A DNA stretch of 41,095 nt from Clostridia bacterium (GTDB lineage: Bacteria; Bacillota; Clostridia; TANB77; CAG-508): assembly GCA_022792395.1 (NCBI GenBank), contig JAAWAX010000043.1, positions 1 through 41,095 on the forward strand. Reading direction: 5' to 3'. Both the position numbers and the translations under genes were made by a program. The first letter of the stretch is position 1. The number at the start of each line of letters is the position of its first letter. This document shows, piece after piece, positions 15,854 to 25,296 of the stretch. The notes below the pieces were generated by a model, which was not told the DNA's origin, made no database searches, and saw only the letters and a program-made list of their open reading frames with translations.

Positions 15854-16084
15854 AAATTGTAATATTTCTGTAATTTCTGTAACGTAAATGTAAACTAAAA
15901 TTTAAGTGAAAAGTATTGACTTATCTAAATTTTGCGTATAAAATTATTAATGAAAACAAAAGAATTTAGTATTTATATATTTTTTGTAAAAGTTGCTCAA
16001 AATTATACATAAAAAGATAGTATAATTTGAGGCAATTATGAGAATACTAATAAAAAATGTATAAAAAGAAAAGGAGAAACAAAA

Positions 16085-16441
16085 ATGAAGAAATCAAATT
16101 TAATCAAACTATTTTCAATTTTATTAATTGCTGTAATGGTAATGATGTTTAGTACAAGTGTGTTAGCAGCAACAGATAATGAAGGTTGGAACCTAATTAC
16201 AGAACTTGATACCAATAACACTAATACAAATAATACTAATAGAAATACCAATACAAACAACACAAATACTAATACTAACACTAATAGAACTAATACTAAT
16301 AATTCTAGTTCTTATAATAACACTAACTTACCAAAAACAGGTGTAGAATCATCTATTCCAGTAGCTGTATTAGTAGTTATATTCGGTGTATCAACAGTAT
16401 ATGCTTATAAAAAAATTAGAGACTATAAAGATATAAAATAA
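16085..16441 (+). CDS. Small LPKTG-anchored surface protein, 118 aa
   Basis: The signal peptide covers residues 1-29 (hydrophobic run, then SVLAA). A mature part of about 50 residues is almost only Asn and Thr (NTNN repeats) and is followed by the sorting signal LPKTG at 82-86, a hydrophobic helix and a basic tail (KKIRDYKDIK). This is a minimal sortase substrate: an unstructured spacer with no recognisable domain. The adjacent, convergent gene encodes a sortase, suggesting a dedicated enzyme-substrate pair. AAAGGAG precedes the start. The same Asn/Thr-rich style ends PBP1A in this window. Confidence 0.8.
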   Translation: MKKSNLIKLFSILLIAVMVMMFSTSVLAATDNEGWNLITELDTNNTNTNNTNRNTNTNNTNTNTNTNRTNTNNSSSYNNTNLPKTGVESSIPVAVLVVIFGVSTVYAYKKIRDYKDIK

Positions 16442-16447
16442 ACAAAG

Positions 16448-16479
16448 AAAGCTTTTATTGCAAAAGCTTTTTTTGTTTT
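16448..16479 (+). terminator. Terminator of the LPKTG gene
   Basis: Stem aaagctttt / aaaagcttt, 5-base loop, then a T-rich tail. It overlaps the last codons of the convergent sortase gene. Confidence 0.8.
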
Positions 16480-17090
16480 GCTTTTAAAATAATACGATTG
16501 GAATTTAAATTATTACATGTTACAAGGGTCAGTGTTTTTTCTGTATCATCATAATCCAAAACAGGGGAAAGGTCAGATTCTGAAACTTCGTAAATATCAT
16601 AAACAAAATAGACATATTGTGTTCCAGCATTATCAAAAATAGAAATTTTATCATCGATAGATAGGGTTGAAATTTTGCTAAAAAATAAGGAATTATCATA
16701 ATTATGTCCTGCAATACAAATATTTCCGTTATCATTAGGCATATCGCCATAAAATTTACAAGGAGAAATTTTTAATAAATCTTCTGTTAATTGAGAGAAC
16801 ACAGGATAATATAAATTTATTTTTTCTATCTCAATAATTCCGAAAAGACCATTAACAAGTTCTGTATTTGAATTATTTTCTTGTACATTATATAAACGAT
16901 AAATGTTATAATTAGCAATTAAACTTTTCGAAAAATCTTCTTTTTTTTGTAAATAATATAAATAGGATGCTCCGCAAAACGTTAATAAGACAACAATTAA
17001 AATAGAAAAAGCAAATTGAAATTTAAACCAATTCTTTTTTTCAAAAGATTTTTTATTTTGTTTTAATTCTGTACTTAAAATCTGATTCAT
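16455..17090 (-). CDS. Sortase (class D-like transpeptidase)
   Basis: This 211-aa protein has one N-terminal membrane helix (about 25-47) and a sortase domain. Catalytic residues are visible: His129 in CIAGHNYDNS, Cys192 in LTLVTC, and Arg199 in NSNRIIL, giving the His-Cys-Arg triad. FGIIEIEKINLYYPVF is the typical first strand pair. It should cleave the LPxTG-type signal of the neighbouring surface protein and attach it to the wall. The assignment to class D rests on size and motif spacing only. No in-frame CGG. Confidence 0.88.
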   Translation of the reverse strand: MNQILSTELKQNKKSFEKKNWFKFQFAFSILIVVLLTFCGASYLYYLQKKEDFSKSLIANYNIYRLYNVQENNSNTELVNGLFGIIEIEKINLYYPVFSQLTEDLLKISPCKFYGDMPNDNGNICIAGHNYDNSLFFSKISTLSIDDKISIFDNAGTQYVYFVYDIYEVSESDLSPVLDYDDTEKTLTLVTCNNLNSNRIILKAKQKKLLQ

Positions 17091-17120
17091 AATAAAATTA
17101 GTTTGTACAAAAAGTAAGAA

Positions 17121-17152
17121 AAAATACCTTATAGCAAAAGGTATTTTTTTTC
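17121..17152. terminator. Terminator between the sortase and the coiled-coil gene
   Basis: Stem aaaatacctt / aaggtatttt, 7-base loop, T-tract to the right and A/T-rich on the left. It probably ends the minus-strand gene at 17223. Confidence 0.65.
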
Positions 17153-17222
17153 TATTTTTTAGTATAATAGGGAAGTCATGCTAATTTTTCTATTATAGGT
17201 AGACAAATTTACTAAAAAATTT

Positions 17223-18179
17223 TTAATTTTTCAGATTTCTACTTAATTGAGGCATAACTTCAAATTTTATTTCAAAACAAGGAAAATCTTGTACTTCGTT
17301 TTCTTCTAAACAATCTAAATAGATATCCAATTCTTCTAAATTTCTACAACCAGCAATTATAATAGGACTTAATTCATATTTAAACATCAGTTCTAATCCT
17401 AAATCAATTGCTTTTGAAACAGAACCGTTTTCTTTATTTCTTACTAAATAAAAACTTTCTCTAAAGCGAGAAATAGCAGAATTTTTGAATTTGTCTAAAG
17501 GAATTACATATAAATTATCTACTACATCTTGTAAAGTTTCATAAATATTTTTTGAATTTTGATAAATCTCTTTTACTTTAGAATAGAAAAATGGTAGATA
17601 TGCTTTTTGTTCTTTTTCAGAAACAACCAAAGTATTATTATCATAAGGTTCAAGTTCAACATCTATTCTTTTTTCCTCTTTTTTGATAGTGTCTTGTATT
17701 GATATCAGTTTTTTCTTTTTCTTCTTATGAGAAACATGTAAGGATAAAGCAATAGCAGAATTTAAAACAGTAGTATTTAAGGTTTCAAATTCTAAAATTT
17801 TATGAGATAATTCATCTCGTTGCTTATTATATTCTACTAAATTTGCTTTAATTTCATCAAAATTATTTTCAAGACTTTTATCATATAAAGAAATCGTTTC
17901 TATTAGATTTTTTTCTAAAATAGAAGTCAATTCTTGAACAGAAACTAATTTTTCAATCCATTCTTTTAATTGAGAAACAGTTTCATAAAATTTTTTCGAC
18001 TTATTTTTATCGATAGAATCTCCAAGTTCTATGATATTAGTAGTAATGGATAAAACATTTATTTTTTTATTAGTATATAAGTTTGCTATTTCTTTTATCG
18101 ATTCCTTTTCTGCTTTTAAATTATGAATTAAATCATTTTTTATAAAATTGTCTAATAAATCAAAATGATAAAAAAGCAT
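17223..18179 (-). CDS. Hypothetical coiled-coil protein, 318 aa
   Basis: I do not recognise the family. The protein is predicted mostly helical with heptad-like stretches (about residues 25-130 and 150-215) and a Lys-rich patch SHKKKKKKLIS near residue 150. It has no signal peptide or convincing membrane segment. The C-terminal 80 residues (GLELMFKYELSPIIIAGCRNLEELDIYLDCLEE) look like a small alpha/beta domain. Upstream on the minus strand the start is preceded by GGGAGGAT. It stands divergent from superoxide dismutase. Codon use is native. Confidence 0.6.
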   Translation of the reverse strand: MLFYHFDLLDNFIKNDLIHNLKAEKESIKEIANLYTNKKINVLSITTNIIELGDSIDKNKSKKFYETVSQLKEWIEKLVSVQELTSILEKNLIETISLYDKSLENNFDEIKANLVEYNKQRDELSHKILEFETLNTTVLNSAIALSLHVSHKKKKKKLISIQDTIKKEEKRIDVELEPYDNNTLVVSEKEQKAYLPFFYSKVKEIYQNSKNIYETLQDVVDNLYVIPLDKFKNSAISRFRESFYLVRNKENGSVSKAIDLGLELMFKYELSPIIIAGCRNLEELDIYLDCLEENEVQDFPCFEIKFEVMPQLSRNLKN

Positions 18180-18311
18180 AGTATCCTCCCAAATTTTCTT
18201 TTGTTATCTTTTAATATTATAACAGAAAAATAAAGAAAAAATATTACAATTTTATGACAAATTATATTTTTTTTGAAACTAATGCATATTATTTATAATA
18301 GGAGGTTTTAC

Positions 18312-18912
18312 ATGTTAAAGATGATAGAATTACCATATCCCTTAAATGCATTAGAACCATATTATTCCAAGGAAACTTTGGATTTACACTACAATATATT
18401 ATATAAAGGATATGTAGATAATGCCAATCAAACAGAAGAAAAACTGGAACAAGCAAGAAAAAGTAATGATTTTGCAAATATAAAATGTTATGAAAAAAAT
18501 TTAAGCTTCTTTGGTTCTGGTAGCATTTTGCATGAGCTATTTTTTACCAATATGGGGCCAGCTATTCCTACTGAACCAAGTTTTCCATTAATGGAAAGAA
18601 TCATAAAAGATTTTGGAAATTTTAATCAGTTTAAAAATCAATTTAACGAAGCAAGTAAAATGGTAGAGGCTTCTCGGTTGGTGTTTATTGGTTTGGGTTC
18701 CTAAATGGAATAAACTTCAAGTATTACAATGTGAAAAACATCAAAATCTTACCTTATGGGGCTGTGAACCATTATTGGTTTTAGATATGTGGGAACATTC
18801 TTATTATCTTCAATATAAGACAAAAAGACCAGATTATATTAATGCTTTTTGGAATATTGTAAATTGGAATGAAGTAAATAAACGTTTTGCAAAAATGGAC
18901 AATATCAATTAA
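18312..18912 (+). CDS. sodA: Superoxide dismutase (Fe/Mn), read through a CGG +1 frameshift
   Basis: Residues 1-121 carry the N-terminal helical domain with the first two metal-ligand histidines (LDLHYNILYKGYVDN and GSILHELFFTN). Frame 0 then meets CGG and stops nine codons later. Reading CGGT as one residue continues with WCLLVWVPKW, EKHQNLTLWG and DMWEHSYYLQY, which holds the remaining Asp and His ligands. The total is 199 aa, normal for the family. Without the shift the product lacks two of four metal ligands and would be inactive. Gly before Trp is the conserved residue at the site (family 'SGW'). The KHQNLT and WEHSYY features recall clostridial and Bacillus spore-associated SODs. AGGAGGT fixes the start at 18312. 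Confidence 0.92.
18675..18678 (+). other. CGGT +1 frameshift site in superoxide dismutase
   Basis: TCT CGGT TGG. Decoding GGT gives Ser-Gly-Trp, the conserved family tripeptide. Confidence 0.88.
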
Positions 18913-18931
18913 TTTGATGTTGTCTTTTTCT
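18898..18931. terminator. Terminator between sodA and the SpoVB-like gene
   Basis: Stem gacaatatcaa / ttgatgttgtc with one G-U pair, 5-base loop, then tttttctt. Confidence 0.8.
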
Positions 18932-18933
18932 TA

Positions 18934-20334
18934 TTATGAGGCAAATACTAAAATTTCATAAAACATCAAAAACATGAAAAATAAATAACAACCTATTAAA
19001 GGTAGTTGCATTTTAAAATTAGTTGCACGATACAATTGAAAAAAGCTAATGCAAAAATTAAATATTTCACTTATCGCAATGGCTAAAAGATAACCATTGG
19101 TACCTAAATAAGGTAATAAGAAATATAAAACTGCAATCATTAATACCAAATCTAAAATATTGCAAAACATAACGCCAAATTGTTTATTTAATCCTTTTAG
19201 TATGCTATCTATGATATTATCTGGGTACATAAATAAAATAAGAGGAGAAAGAATTCTAATGTATTTAGCACATTCTAAATTATGAAATACCATAAAACTA
19301 ATTTCGTTAGCAAAGAAAAAGAAAATGATAGCAATAGCAATAGAGAATAAAGAAGTAGCTAAAAAGACTTTTTGACAAATTTCTAGTATTCTCTTTTTAT
19401 ATTGTTTAGCCATTAAACTAGAAAATTCAGGAATCAGTAAATTACTAAATGAGCTGATAAACACATTAGGAAATAGTAGAACAGACATTGTCATTCCATT
19501 AATTTTTCCATATTCTGATAAGGCAATAGTATAAGACAAACCAAATAAAACTAAACGATTGGGAATTAAAAATTGTTTTAAGGTAGATAAGCCAGAACGA
19601 ATATAAGAAGTAATAGAAACTGGAAAAGTTATTTTTAAAATTCTCTTTTTAAAAGTAATATCACTGATAGATTTATTATAATAATTAATTTTATCAATTT
19701 TATACAAAATAAATAATAAACAACAAGAGCAGATTTCAGAAATTACATCTGCTAAAATTAAGCAAATGCAGATAGTTTCTACATTTTGATTGGCATAAAA
19801 ATGCAATAGCAAAACTGTTGCTACTATTTTAACAATTAATTCAAACACTTGAGAAAAAGCACTTTTATATCCTTTTCTTACAGCTGAAAAATAACCATTC
19901 ATGACACTAGAAATACTAATAAATGGTAGTCCAATAGAAATAAGATAAAGAGATTTGGATGAAATCATTGAGTTTAAACAATAACTAGCAATTGTATCCG
20001 AAAAAAGAATAACGAAAGAGCTACTTCCTAAACCCAAAAACAAAGAAAATAGAAGGCAACTTCTAACTGCCTTTAATCCATTTAAAAAATTTTTTTGTGC
20101 AAATTGTTCCGAAACGAGGCAAGTACAAGCAATACTTAATCCAGATGTTGCTAAAGTAATAGCAAATAGATAGAAAGACATAACTAAACTAAATATTCCA
20201 ACTGCTTCTGAACCAATCTTATTAGAAACATATAAATTAAATATCATTCCAATACTTTTCATAACAAAAGCTGTTATGGTTAAGATAATTCCATTAATAA
20301 AGAAAATTTTTGTTTTTCGCAAAAATATCACCAT
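18934..20334 (-). CDS. SpoVB-like polysaccharide/lipid II flippase (MATE/MVF superfamily)
   Basis: The 466-aa protein has about 12-14 membrane helices and the oligosaccharide-flippase N-terminus (FINGIILTITAFVMKSIGMIFNLYVSNKIGSEAVGIFSLVMS). It resembles SpoVB/stage V sporulation protein B, which is needed for spore cortex peptidoglycan. Other flippases of the superfamily cannot be excluded. The start is uncertain: the ATG used here has no clear ribosome binding site, while a TTG four codons later follows GGTGAT. It is convergent with sodA and divergent from the HAD gene. No in-frame CGG. Confidence 0.82.
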   Translation of the reverse strand: MVIFLRKTKIFFINGIILTITAFVMKSIGMIFNLYVSNKIGSEAVGIFSLVMSFYLFAITLATSGLSIACTCLVSEQFAQKNFLNGLKAVRSCLLFSLFLGLGSSSFVILFSDTIASYCLNSMISSKSLYLISIGLPFISISSVMNGYFSAVRKGYKSAFSQVFELIVKIVATVLLLHFYANQNVETICICLILADVISEICSCCLLFILYKIDKINYYNKSISDITFKKRILKITFPVSITSYIRSGLSTLKQFLIPNRLVLFGLSYTIALSEYGKINGMTMSVLLFPNVFISSFSNLLIPEFSSLMAKQYKKRILEICQKVFLATSLFSIAIAIIFFFFANEISFMVFHNLECAKYIRILSPLILFMYPDNIIDSILKGLNKQFGVMFCNILDLVLMIAVLYFLLPYLGTNGYLLAIAISEIFNFCISFFQLYRATNFKMQLPLIGCYLFFMFLMFYEILVFAS

Positions 20335-20401
20335 TAAATAAATATGGTTTTATTTCTTTAAATATGTATAAATTTGACCTATTTGAAATGATAAGAAGAG
20401 G

Positions 20402-20430
20402 TTGAAATAAATAAGTTATTATGATATAAG
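20402..20430 (+). promoter_or_regulatory. Promoter of the HAD-EAL operon
   Basis: TTGAAA, 17 bases, TATAAG, about 75 bases before the HAD start. Confidence 0.6.
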
Positions 20431-20504
20431 ATAAATAGATTAAGAAGAACATGTTAAACTAAAGCGAAGAATTCTAAAATAGAAGATTTAGTAGGAGAAA
20501 AGCT

Positions 20505-21320
20505 ATGTTAAAAGGGAAAAAAGTTATTATTTTTGATTTAGATGGAACTTTAATAGACTCAATTGGAATATGGAATGCTATTGATAAAGAATTAATTCAA
20601 AGAATAGGAAACAATAAAATAGAGGATACAGTAGATATCGGTATAATAAGAGACCAGAAATTAAAAGAATATAGCAAAAGCAAGGATGCATATTTAGAAT
20701 ATTGTGGATTTTTAAAAGAAGAATATCATGCTAAAATTAGTAAAGAAGAAATAAAAAAAATCAGATATGAAATTGCTGATAAATATTTAAAAGAAGTTAT
20801 AGATTACAAACCAAATGCAGAAAAAGTATTGAAATACCTAAAAGAAAAAGGATTTACTTTAGTGATTGCTAGTACAACCAATGACCATACAATAGAAAAT
20901 TACAAAAGATATAATAAAAATATAATAAAAAAGGCAAATTTTGATGATATCTTTTCTCTTATATACGCAAAAGAATCTGTAAAGAAATTAAAGCCAAATC
21001 CAGAAATACATAACAAAATCTTAAAAGAATTAGAGGTTAAACCAGAAGATTGTTTAATTATTGAAGATTCTCTTATTGGAGTAGAAGCAGCTAATCATGC
21101 TAATATAGAAGTAGCTGTGATGTATGATAAATATTCAGATGGAAATAGGAAAGAAATTAATCGATTATGTCAATATCAATTTAAAGATTTTGAAGAAATG
21201 TTGGATTCACTAAAAGAAGAATTAAGAGGATATGATGTTAATATAAAAACAATTTCTGATATTGAGAATAATAACATTTATCCATTAGAAATCTTTGACA
21301 ATAATATTTATAATAGTTGA
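20505..21320 (+). CDS. HAD-superfamily phosphatase (phosphoglucomutase-like)
   Basis: Motif I is FDLDGTLIDS (nucleophile Asp11, Asp13), motif II is VIASTTND, and motifs III and IV are KPNPEIHNKIL and IEDSLIGVEAANHANI. A helical cap lies at about 20-95. The layout matches the beta-phosphoglucomutase/phosphatase group of the HAD family, but the substrate is unknown. The last 35 residues (DVNIKTISDIENNNIYPLE) are an extension not needed for the fold. GTAGGAGA precedes the ATG. The EAL gene starts 8 bases downstream, so the two form an operon. Confidence 0.85.
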   Translation: MLKGKKVIIFDLDGTLIDSIGIWNAIDKELIQRIGNNKIEDTVDIGIIRDQKLKEYSKSKDAYLEYCGFLKEEYHAKISKEEIKKIRYEIADKYLKEVIDYKPNAEKVLKYLKEKGFTLVIASTTNDHTIENYKRYNKNIIKKANFDDIFSLIYAKESVKKLKPNPEIHNKILKELEVKPEDCLIIEDSLIGVEAANHANIEVAVMYDKYSDGNRKEINRLCQYQFKDFEEMLDSLKEELRGYDVNIKTISDIENNNIYPLEIFDNNIYNS

Positions 21321-21328
21321 GGTAAAAT

Positions 21329-23575
21329 ATGAAGAAAAATAAACAAGAACAAGTCATTATAAAAGAAAAACCATATAAGTTAAATATAGTATGGATACTT
21401 ATCGTATTTTTTATTATACTAATGCTATCCTTTTTTTATGTTGGATATGTAAAAGAACTGATATATCAAAATATATATCAAAATATAAGTGAATTAAGTG
21501 AACAAACAGCAACACAATTAAATCTATTCATTACCGATCAAAAAAATTTCGTTTCAATTATGGTAGACTCTATCAATAGAGGATATTTTAAAACACCTGA
21601 ACAAATTTTTGAAGCCTATCAAGGAGATTTAGAGAACTACAATTTTACAAGACTTGTTATATTAGATAGGGAAGGAAATGGAACGACTAGCGATGGTTAT
21701 CAAGTAACAAGTTATGCCAATATAGCAGAATTTTTTGAACATGATGAAGTTTATCTATCTGAAAATAGACCTAGTACAGTTACGAATAATCAAGTAAATA
21801 TATACTCCAAGACCTTTAAAATGAACGGAGAAGAAAAAGTATTAATGGCAACTATAAATACAATGGATTACCAAAAAATTTTGTTAAGAAGACTTTTTGA
21901 TAAAGGAGGAACATACTTAATTAATAATGATGGAACAGTTTTAATTGATTCTTTTAATAATATAGAAGAAAGTAATGCTAACTTCTATGAATACGTGAAA
22001 AATAGATATGTTATAACGACAGAAAAAGAGGAAGAAAAAATTGATAAGATGGCTCAAGCCATAAAAAACAAGCAAATTGGAACTTTTGATATAAAAGTTG
22101 ATAATGATGATGTCTATTTTATACACTATGAAAAAGTTAACATTAATGATTGGTATGTTGTAACAACAGCTTCTGATGAAACCATTGCTAAACAATTATT
22201 CACATTAGTTATTCTATCAATTGGAGTTTGCTTAATTATCAATTTACTAATAATTGCTATCACTATTTATATTGATATTTCGAATCAAAAGAAAAATAGA
22301 AAATTATATCGAATTGCTTATATTGATTCCGTAACATCATTAGGAAATGTAGTTTATTTTAAAGAGAAGGGAGCCATTTTCCTGCAAAATCAAACTGCTA
22401 AAAACAAATATATAATTACACTTGATATCAATAAATTTAAAGCCTTAAATAATACTTATGGATATGGATTTTGTAATGAAATATTAAAAACTCTGGGGAA
22501 AAAGTTGTATAACCTTGTTCCAATCGATAATATTACTTGTAGAATCTCTAATGATATTTTTGCTAGTATATTTAGCTATGAAGAAAATATCAATGAATTG
22601 TTAGATACAATATTCAAAGAGTTATCTAGGATAGAGATAGGGGATATTGACATTCACCTTAATCTATCAATTGGTGCCTATAAAATTAATTTGAAAGATA
22701 GAGATATTAAAAAAGTTCTAGATAAATCCGATATGGCACGTTCTAAAATAAAAGGATTATACCATAATAATTATTATTTATTTGATGAAACGCTTGAAAA
22801 TCAATTAATTGAAGAACAAAAAATTGAAGCATGTATGGAGGAGGCTTTAACAAATCATGAATTTATCATATACTATCAACCAAAAATTTCCACTCAAAAT
22901 GAAAAAATGGCAGGTGCAGAAGCATTAGTTAGATGGTATAGAGGAAAAGAAATCATTCCACCTAATAAATTTATTCCATTATTTGAAAAAAATAAATTTA
23001 TTATAAAATTAGATTTATACATATTTGAACAAGTTTGCAAAGATTTAGTAGCTTGGAGAAAAAAATATCAATATATGCCAACTATATCCATCAATGTATC
23101 AAAAGAGCATTTTGTGGATGAAAACTTTATTGATGAATATGTAAAAATTTGTAATCAGTATAACATTGAAACTAGTTGTATTGATTTGGAAATTACAGAA
23201 AGTGCAACAATAGATTCTAATATTAACATTTTAAAAGTATTGAATAATATAAAAGCAAAAGGATTTATTATTTCAATTGATGATTTTGGAACAGGTTATT
23301 CTTCACTTAATATGTTACAAAATATGCCAATTGATATTATCAAAATAGATAAAGTATTTATTGATAAAGCAGATTTATCAAGTCATAATAATGTTATAAA
23401 TTATATCATGTTTATAGCTAAAAATTTAGGTGTAAAGACAATTGCAGAAGGAGTAGAAACAAAAGAACAAATGGAATATATAAGAGATATTAAATGTGAC
23501 ATGATACAAGGGTATTACTATTCCAAGCCAATAACAAAGGAAGAATTTGAAAAATATTTTAATAAAAATAAATAA
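21329..23575 (+). CDS. Membrane sensor with degenerate GGDEF and intact EAL domain (c-di-GMP phosphodiesterase)
   Basis: The order is: cytoplasmic N-terminus, helix 1 (about 17-40), an extracellular Cache-like sensor (about 45-285), helix 2 (about 287-315), a GGDEF-like domain (about 325-480) and an EAL domain (about 495-745). The GGDEF signature is lost: RISNDIFASIF occupies its place, so no cyclase activity is expected. The EAL part keeps AEALVRW, DDFGTGYSSL, IAEGVET and GYYYSKPI, so it should hydrolyse cyclic di-GMP. The degenerate domain often acts as a GTP sensor. GAGGT precedes the start. No in-frame CGG in 748 codons. Confidence 0.9.
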   Translation: MKKNKQEQVIIKEKPYKLNIVWILIVFFIILMLSFFYVGYVKELIYQNIYQNISELSEQTATQLNLFITDQKNFVSIMVDSINRGYFKTPEQIFEAYQGDLENYNFTRLVILDREGNGTTSDGYQVTSYANIAEFFEHDEVYLSENRPSTVTNNQVNIYSKTFKMNGEEKVLMATINTMDYQKILLRRLFDKGGTYLINNDGTVLIDSFNNIEESNANFYEYVKNRYVITTEKEEEKIDKMAQAIKNKQIGTFDIKVDNDDVYFIHYEKVNINDWYVVTTASDETIAKQLFTLVILSIGVCLIINLLIIAITIYIDISNQKKNRKLYRIAYIDSVTSLGNVVYFKEKGAIFLQNQTAKNKYIITLDINKFKALNNTYGYGFCNEILKTLGKKLYNLVPIDNITCRISNDIFASIFSYEENINELLDTIFKELSRIEIGDIDIHLNLSIGAYKINLKDRDIKKVLDKSDMARSKIKGLYHNNYYLFDETLENQLIEEQKIEACMEEALTNHEFIIYYQPKISTQNEKMAGAEALVRWYRGKEIIPPNKFIPLFEKNKFIIKLDLYIFEQVCKDLVAWRKKYQYMPTISINVSKEHFVDENFIDEYVKICNQYNIETSCIDLEITESATIDSNINILKVLNNIKAKGFIISIDDFGTGYSSLNMLQNMPIDIIKIDKVFIDKADLSSHNNVINYIMFIAKNLGVKTIAEGVETKEQMEYIRDIKCDMIQGYYYSKPITKEEFEKYFNKNK

Positions 23576-23644
23576 ACAGCTTTCAAAATTTACATAATTT
23601 CATATTATATATAAATGTAATATGAAAGGAGGACTAGACAAGTT

Positions 23645-24224
23645 TTGGAAGTAAAAAATAAAAAAATAGGATTTGTTTTAACTGGTTCATTTTGTACTTT
23701 TAGTAAAACCATACCAAAAATGAAGGAATTGATCGACAGAGGAGCAGAAGTGATACCAGTTATGTCATATAATAGTTATTCGATGGATACAAAATTTGGG
23801 AAAGCAAAAGATTTTATTGAACAAATCGAGAACATAACTGGCAAAAAAATAATTCATACCATTCAAGATGCTGAACCCATTGGACCAAAAAAAATGACAG
23901 ATATTATGGTTATTGCACCATGTTCTGGAAATACCATGTCAAAATTAGCTTGTGATATTATTGATACTCCTGCTACTATGGCAGCTAAATCACATTTAAG
24001 AAACCGGATTTCCATTAGTTATTGCACCATCTACCAATAATGGCTTAAGTGGAAATGCTGAAAATTTAGGAAGATTATTAAACAGAAGAAATTACTACTT
24101 TGTACCTTTTAGACAAGACAATCCCATTACAAAGCCAAGGTCGATTGTATTTGATTTTGAATCTATTATCAAAACAATAGAGTATGCTTTAGATGGAGAA
24201 CAAATTAGTCCAATATTATTATAA
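23645..24224 (+). CDS. spoVFB: Dipicolinate synthase subunit B, read through a CGG +1 frameshift
   Basis: This flavoprotein-family subunit works with SpoVFA to make dipicolinic acid for the spore core. The first 120 codons contain GFVLTGSFCTF, AEPIGPKKMTDIMVIAPCSGNTMSKLA and DTPATMAAKSHLRN, all typical. Frame 0 then meets CGG and stops 12 codons on. With CGGA read as one residue the protein continues FPLVIAPSTNNGLSGNAENL and ends DGEQISPILL, 192 aa, matching the family (about 200). The start is a TTG with AAAGGAGG upstream at a long spacing. The partner spoVFA is not in the window. Confidence 0.9.
24005..24008 (+). other. CGGA +1 frameshift site in spoVFB
   Basis: AAC CGGA TTT. Alignment with the family 'RNxRPVVL' segment needs exactly one residue here. 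Confidence 0.85.
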
Positions 24225-24229
24225 ATAGC

Positions 24230-24267
24230 AAAAGATAGGATATTTTTATTTATTCTATCTTTTTTTA
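24230..24267 (+). terminator. Terminator of spoVFB
   Basis: Stem aaaagatag / ctatctttt with a 16-base loop and a tttt tail. Confidence 0.65.
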
Positions 24268-24311
24268 GCAAAGTATGATATATTTACTTTAAAATAGGAG
24301 ATAATAAAAAT

Positions 24312-25089
24312 ATGAAAGAGAAAATTAATATCTGGAAAATATTTATATATTTCATTTTATACAGTTTTTTAGGATATTTAATAGAAACCATATATGGCAT
24401 CATAACAACAGGGTTATGGGAATGTAGGCAAAGTTTTTTATATGGTCCATTTTTACGGTATATATGGAGTAGGTGCCGTAATCATTATAGTATTTGCCCA
24501 GTATTTTAATAAAAATAATTTCACGTTATTTTTAGGTGGCTATACAATTGGTACAGTAACAGAATATTTAATTAGTTTTTTAGTAGAAGTAATTTTGCAT
24601 ACCAAATGGTGGGATTATAGTAATAATTTATTAAACATAAATGGTAGAGTGTGTTTACTGTATTCAATATTTTGGGGAATCTTAACCATATTTTTAATAA
24701 AACGTTTCAATCCTATCATCGATCAAATAATAAATAAAGTAGCTAATAAAATGTCCTTAAAACTAGCAAAAGGAATCGTTTCTTTTATCATTGTATTTTT
24801 AATGCTAGATTGTATGGCAACTTGTTATGCACAGGATATTTTTATTACAAGAATGGTTATAAAAAATGATATACCAATAACGGATAGAGAAAGAAGGGAA
24901 GAGGCATGTCAAAAAATACAAGAAAAAGAACATTTAACTAAATTCATTGATGCTCATTGGAATGATAAGAAAATGATTCAAACATTTCCTAATATGAAAA
25001 TAGAAGATAGCAACCATAACATTATTTATTTAGATAGCTTATTACCACAGATACAGCCTTATTATAGAAAGATATTTGAAAAAGAATAA
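24312..25089 (+). CDS. PF06541-type membrane protein, read through a CGG +1 frameshift
   Basis: It resembles the 'putative ABC-transporter type IV' family (PF06541), multi-pass proteins of unknown role common in Clostridia. After a first helix (ILYSFLGYLIETIYGI) the segment RQSFLYGPFL meets CGG at codon 49; frame 0 stops 17 codons later. Reading CGGT as one residue gives IYGVGAVIIIVFAQYF, then GGYTIGTVTEYLISFLVE and the hallmark WWDYSNNLLNINGRVCLLYSIFWG. In total there are 258 aa with five to six helices and a soluble C-terminal tail of about 90 residues. The ATG is weakly supported by ATAGGAG. This site is the earliest of the seven within its gene, so an unshifted product would be only 66 residues. 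Confidence 0.88.
24456..24459 (+). other. CGGT +1 frameshift site in the PF06541 gene
   Basis: TTA CGGT ATA. Frame 0 holds LYGPF, frame +1 holds IYGVGA; together they are the family's 'YGPFxxIYGxGA' motif. Confidence 0.85.
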
Positions 25090-25095
25090 AAACTG

Positions 25096-25188
25096 AATCA
25101 TACTTACTGTTCAGTTCACTTTGATTTTCTCAATAAAAGTTTCTATATTTTTTAAGTAAAAATATATTAAGTCTGAACAGTAATGATT
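25096..25188. repeat. Imperfect inverted repeat after the PF06541 gene
   Basis: aatcatacttactgttcag at 25096-25114 and ctgaacagtaatgatt at 25173-25188 can pair with one 3-base bulge, over a 58-base loop. It may be a terminator-like fold or a remnant element. Confidence 0.5.
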
Positions 25189-25199
25189 CTTAATAAAAA

Positions 25200-25277
25200 A
25201 CGAACATTTTTTTGAAAAAAGTATTGACAAAGAAAAAATGTTCGTTTATAATTACCTTAACAAACGAACAAACATTC
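25200..25277. promoter_or_regulatory. Three alternating CGAACA half-sites (LexA-like operators)
   Basis: cgaaca at 25201-25206, tgttcg at 25239-25244 and cgaaca at 25265-25270 surround and overlap the promoter. Neighbouring sites form inverted repeats (13 bases, acgaacatttttt / aaaaaatgttcgt; then 9 bases). GAACAAACATTC at 25266-25277 is one base from the Firmicutes LexA box GAAC-N4-GTTC. With a LysM protein downstream, SOS control is likely, as for yneA. Confidence 0.6.
25224..25252 (+). promoter_or_regulatory. Consensus promoter of the LysM gene
   Basis: TTGACA, 17 bases, TATAAT; one CGAACA/TGTTCG half-site lies in the spacer. Confidence 0.85.
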
Positions 25278-25296
25278 TAAAAGGAGATGGTTGTAT

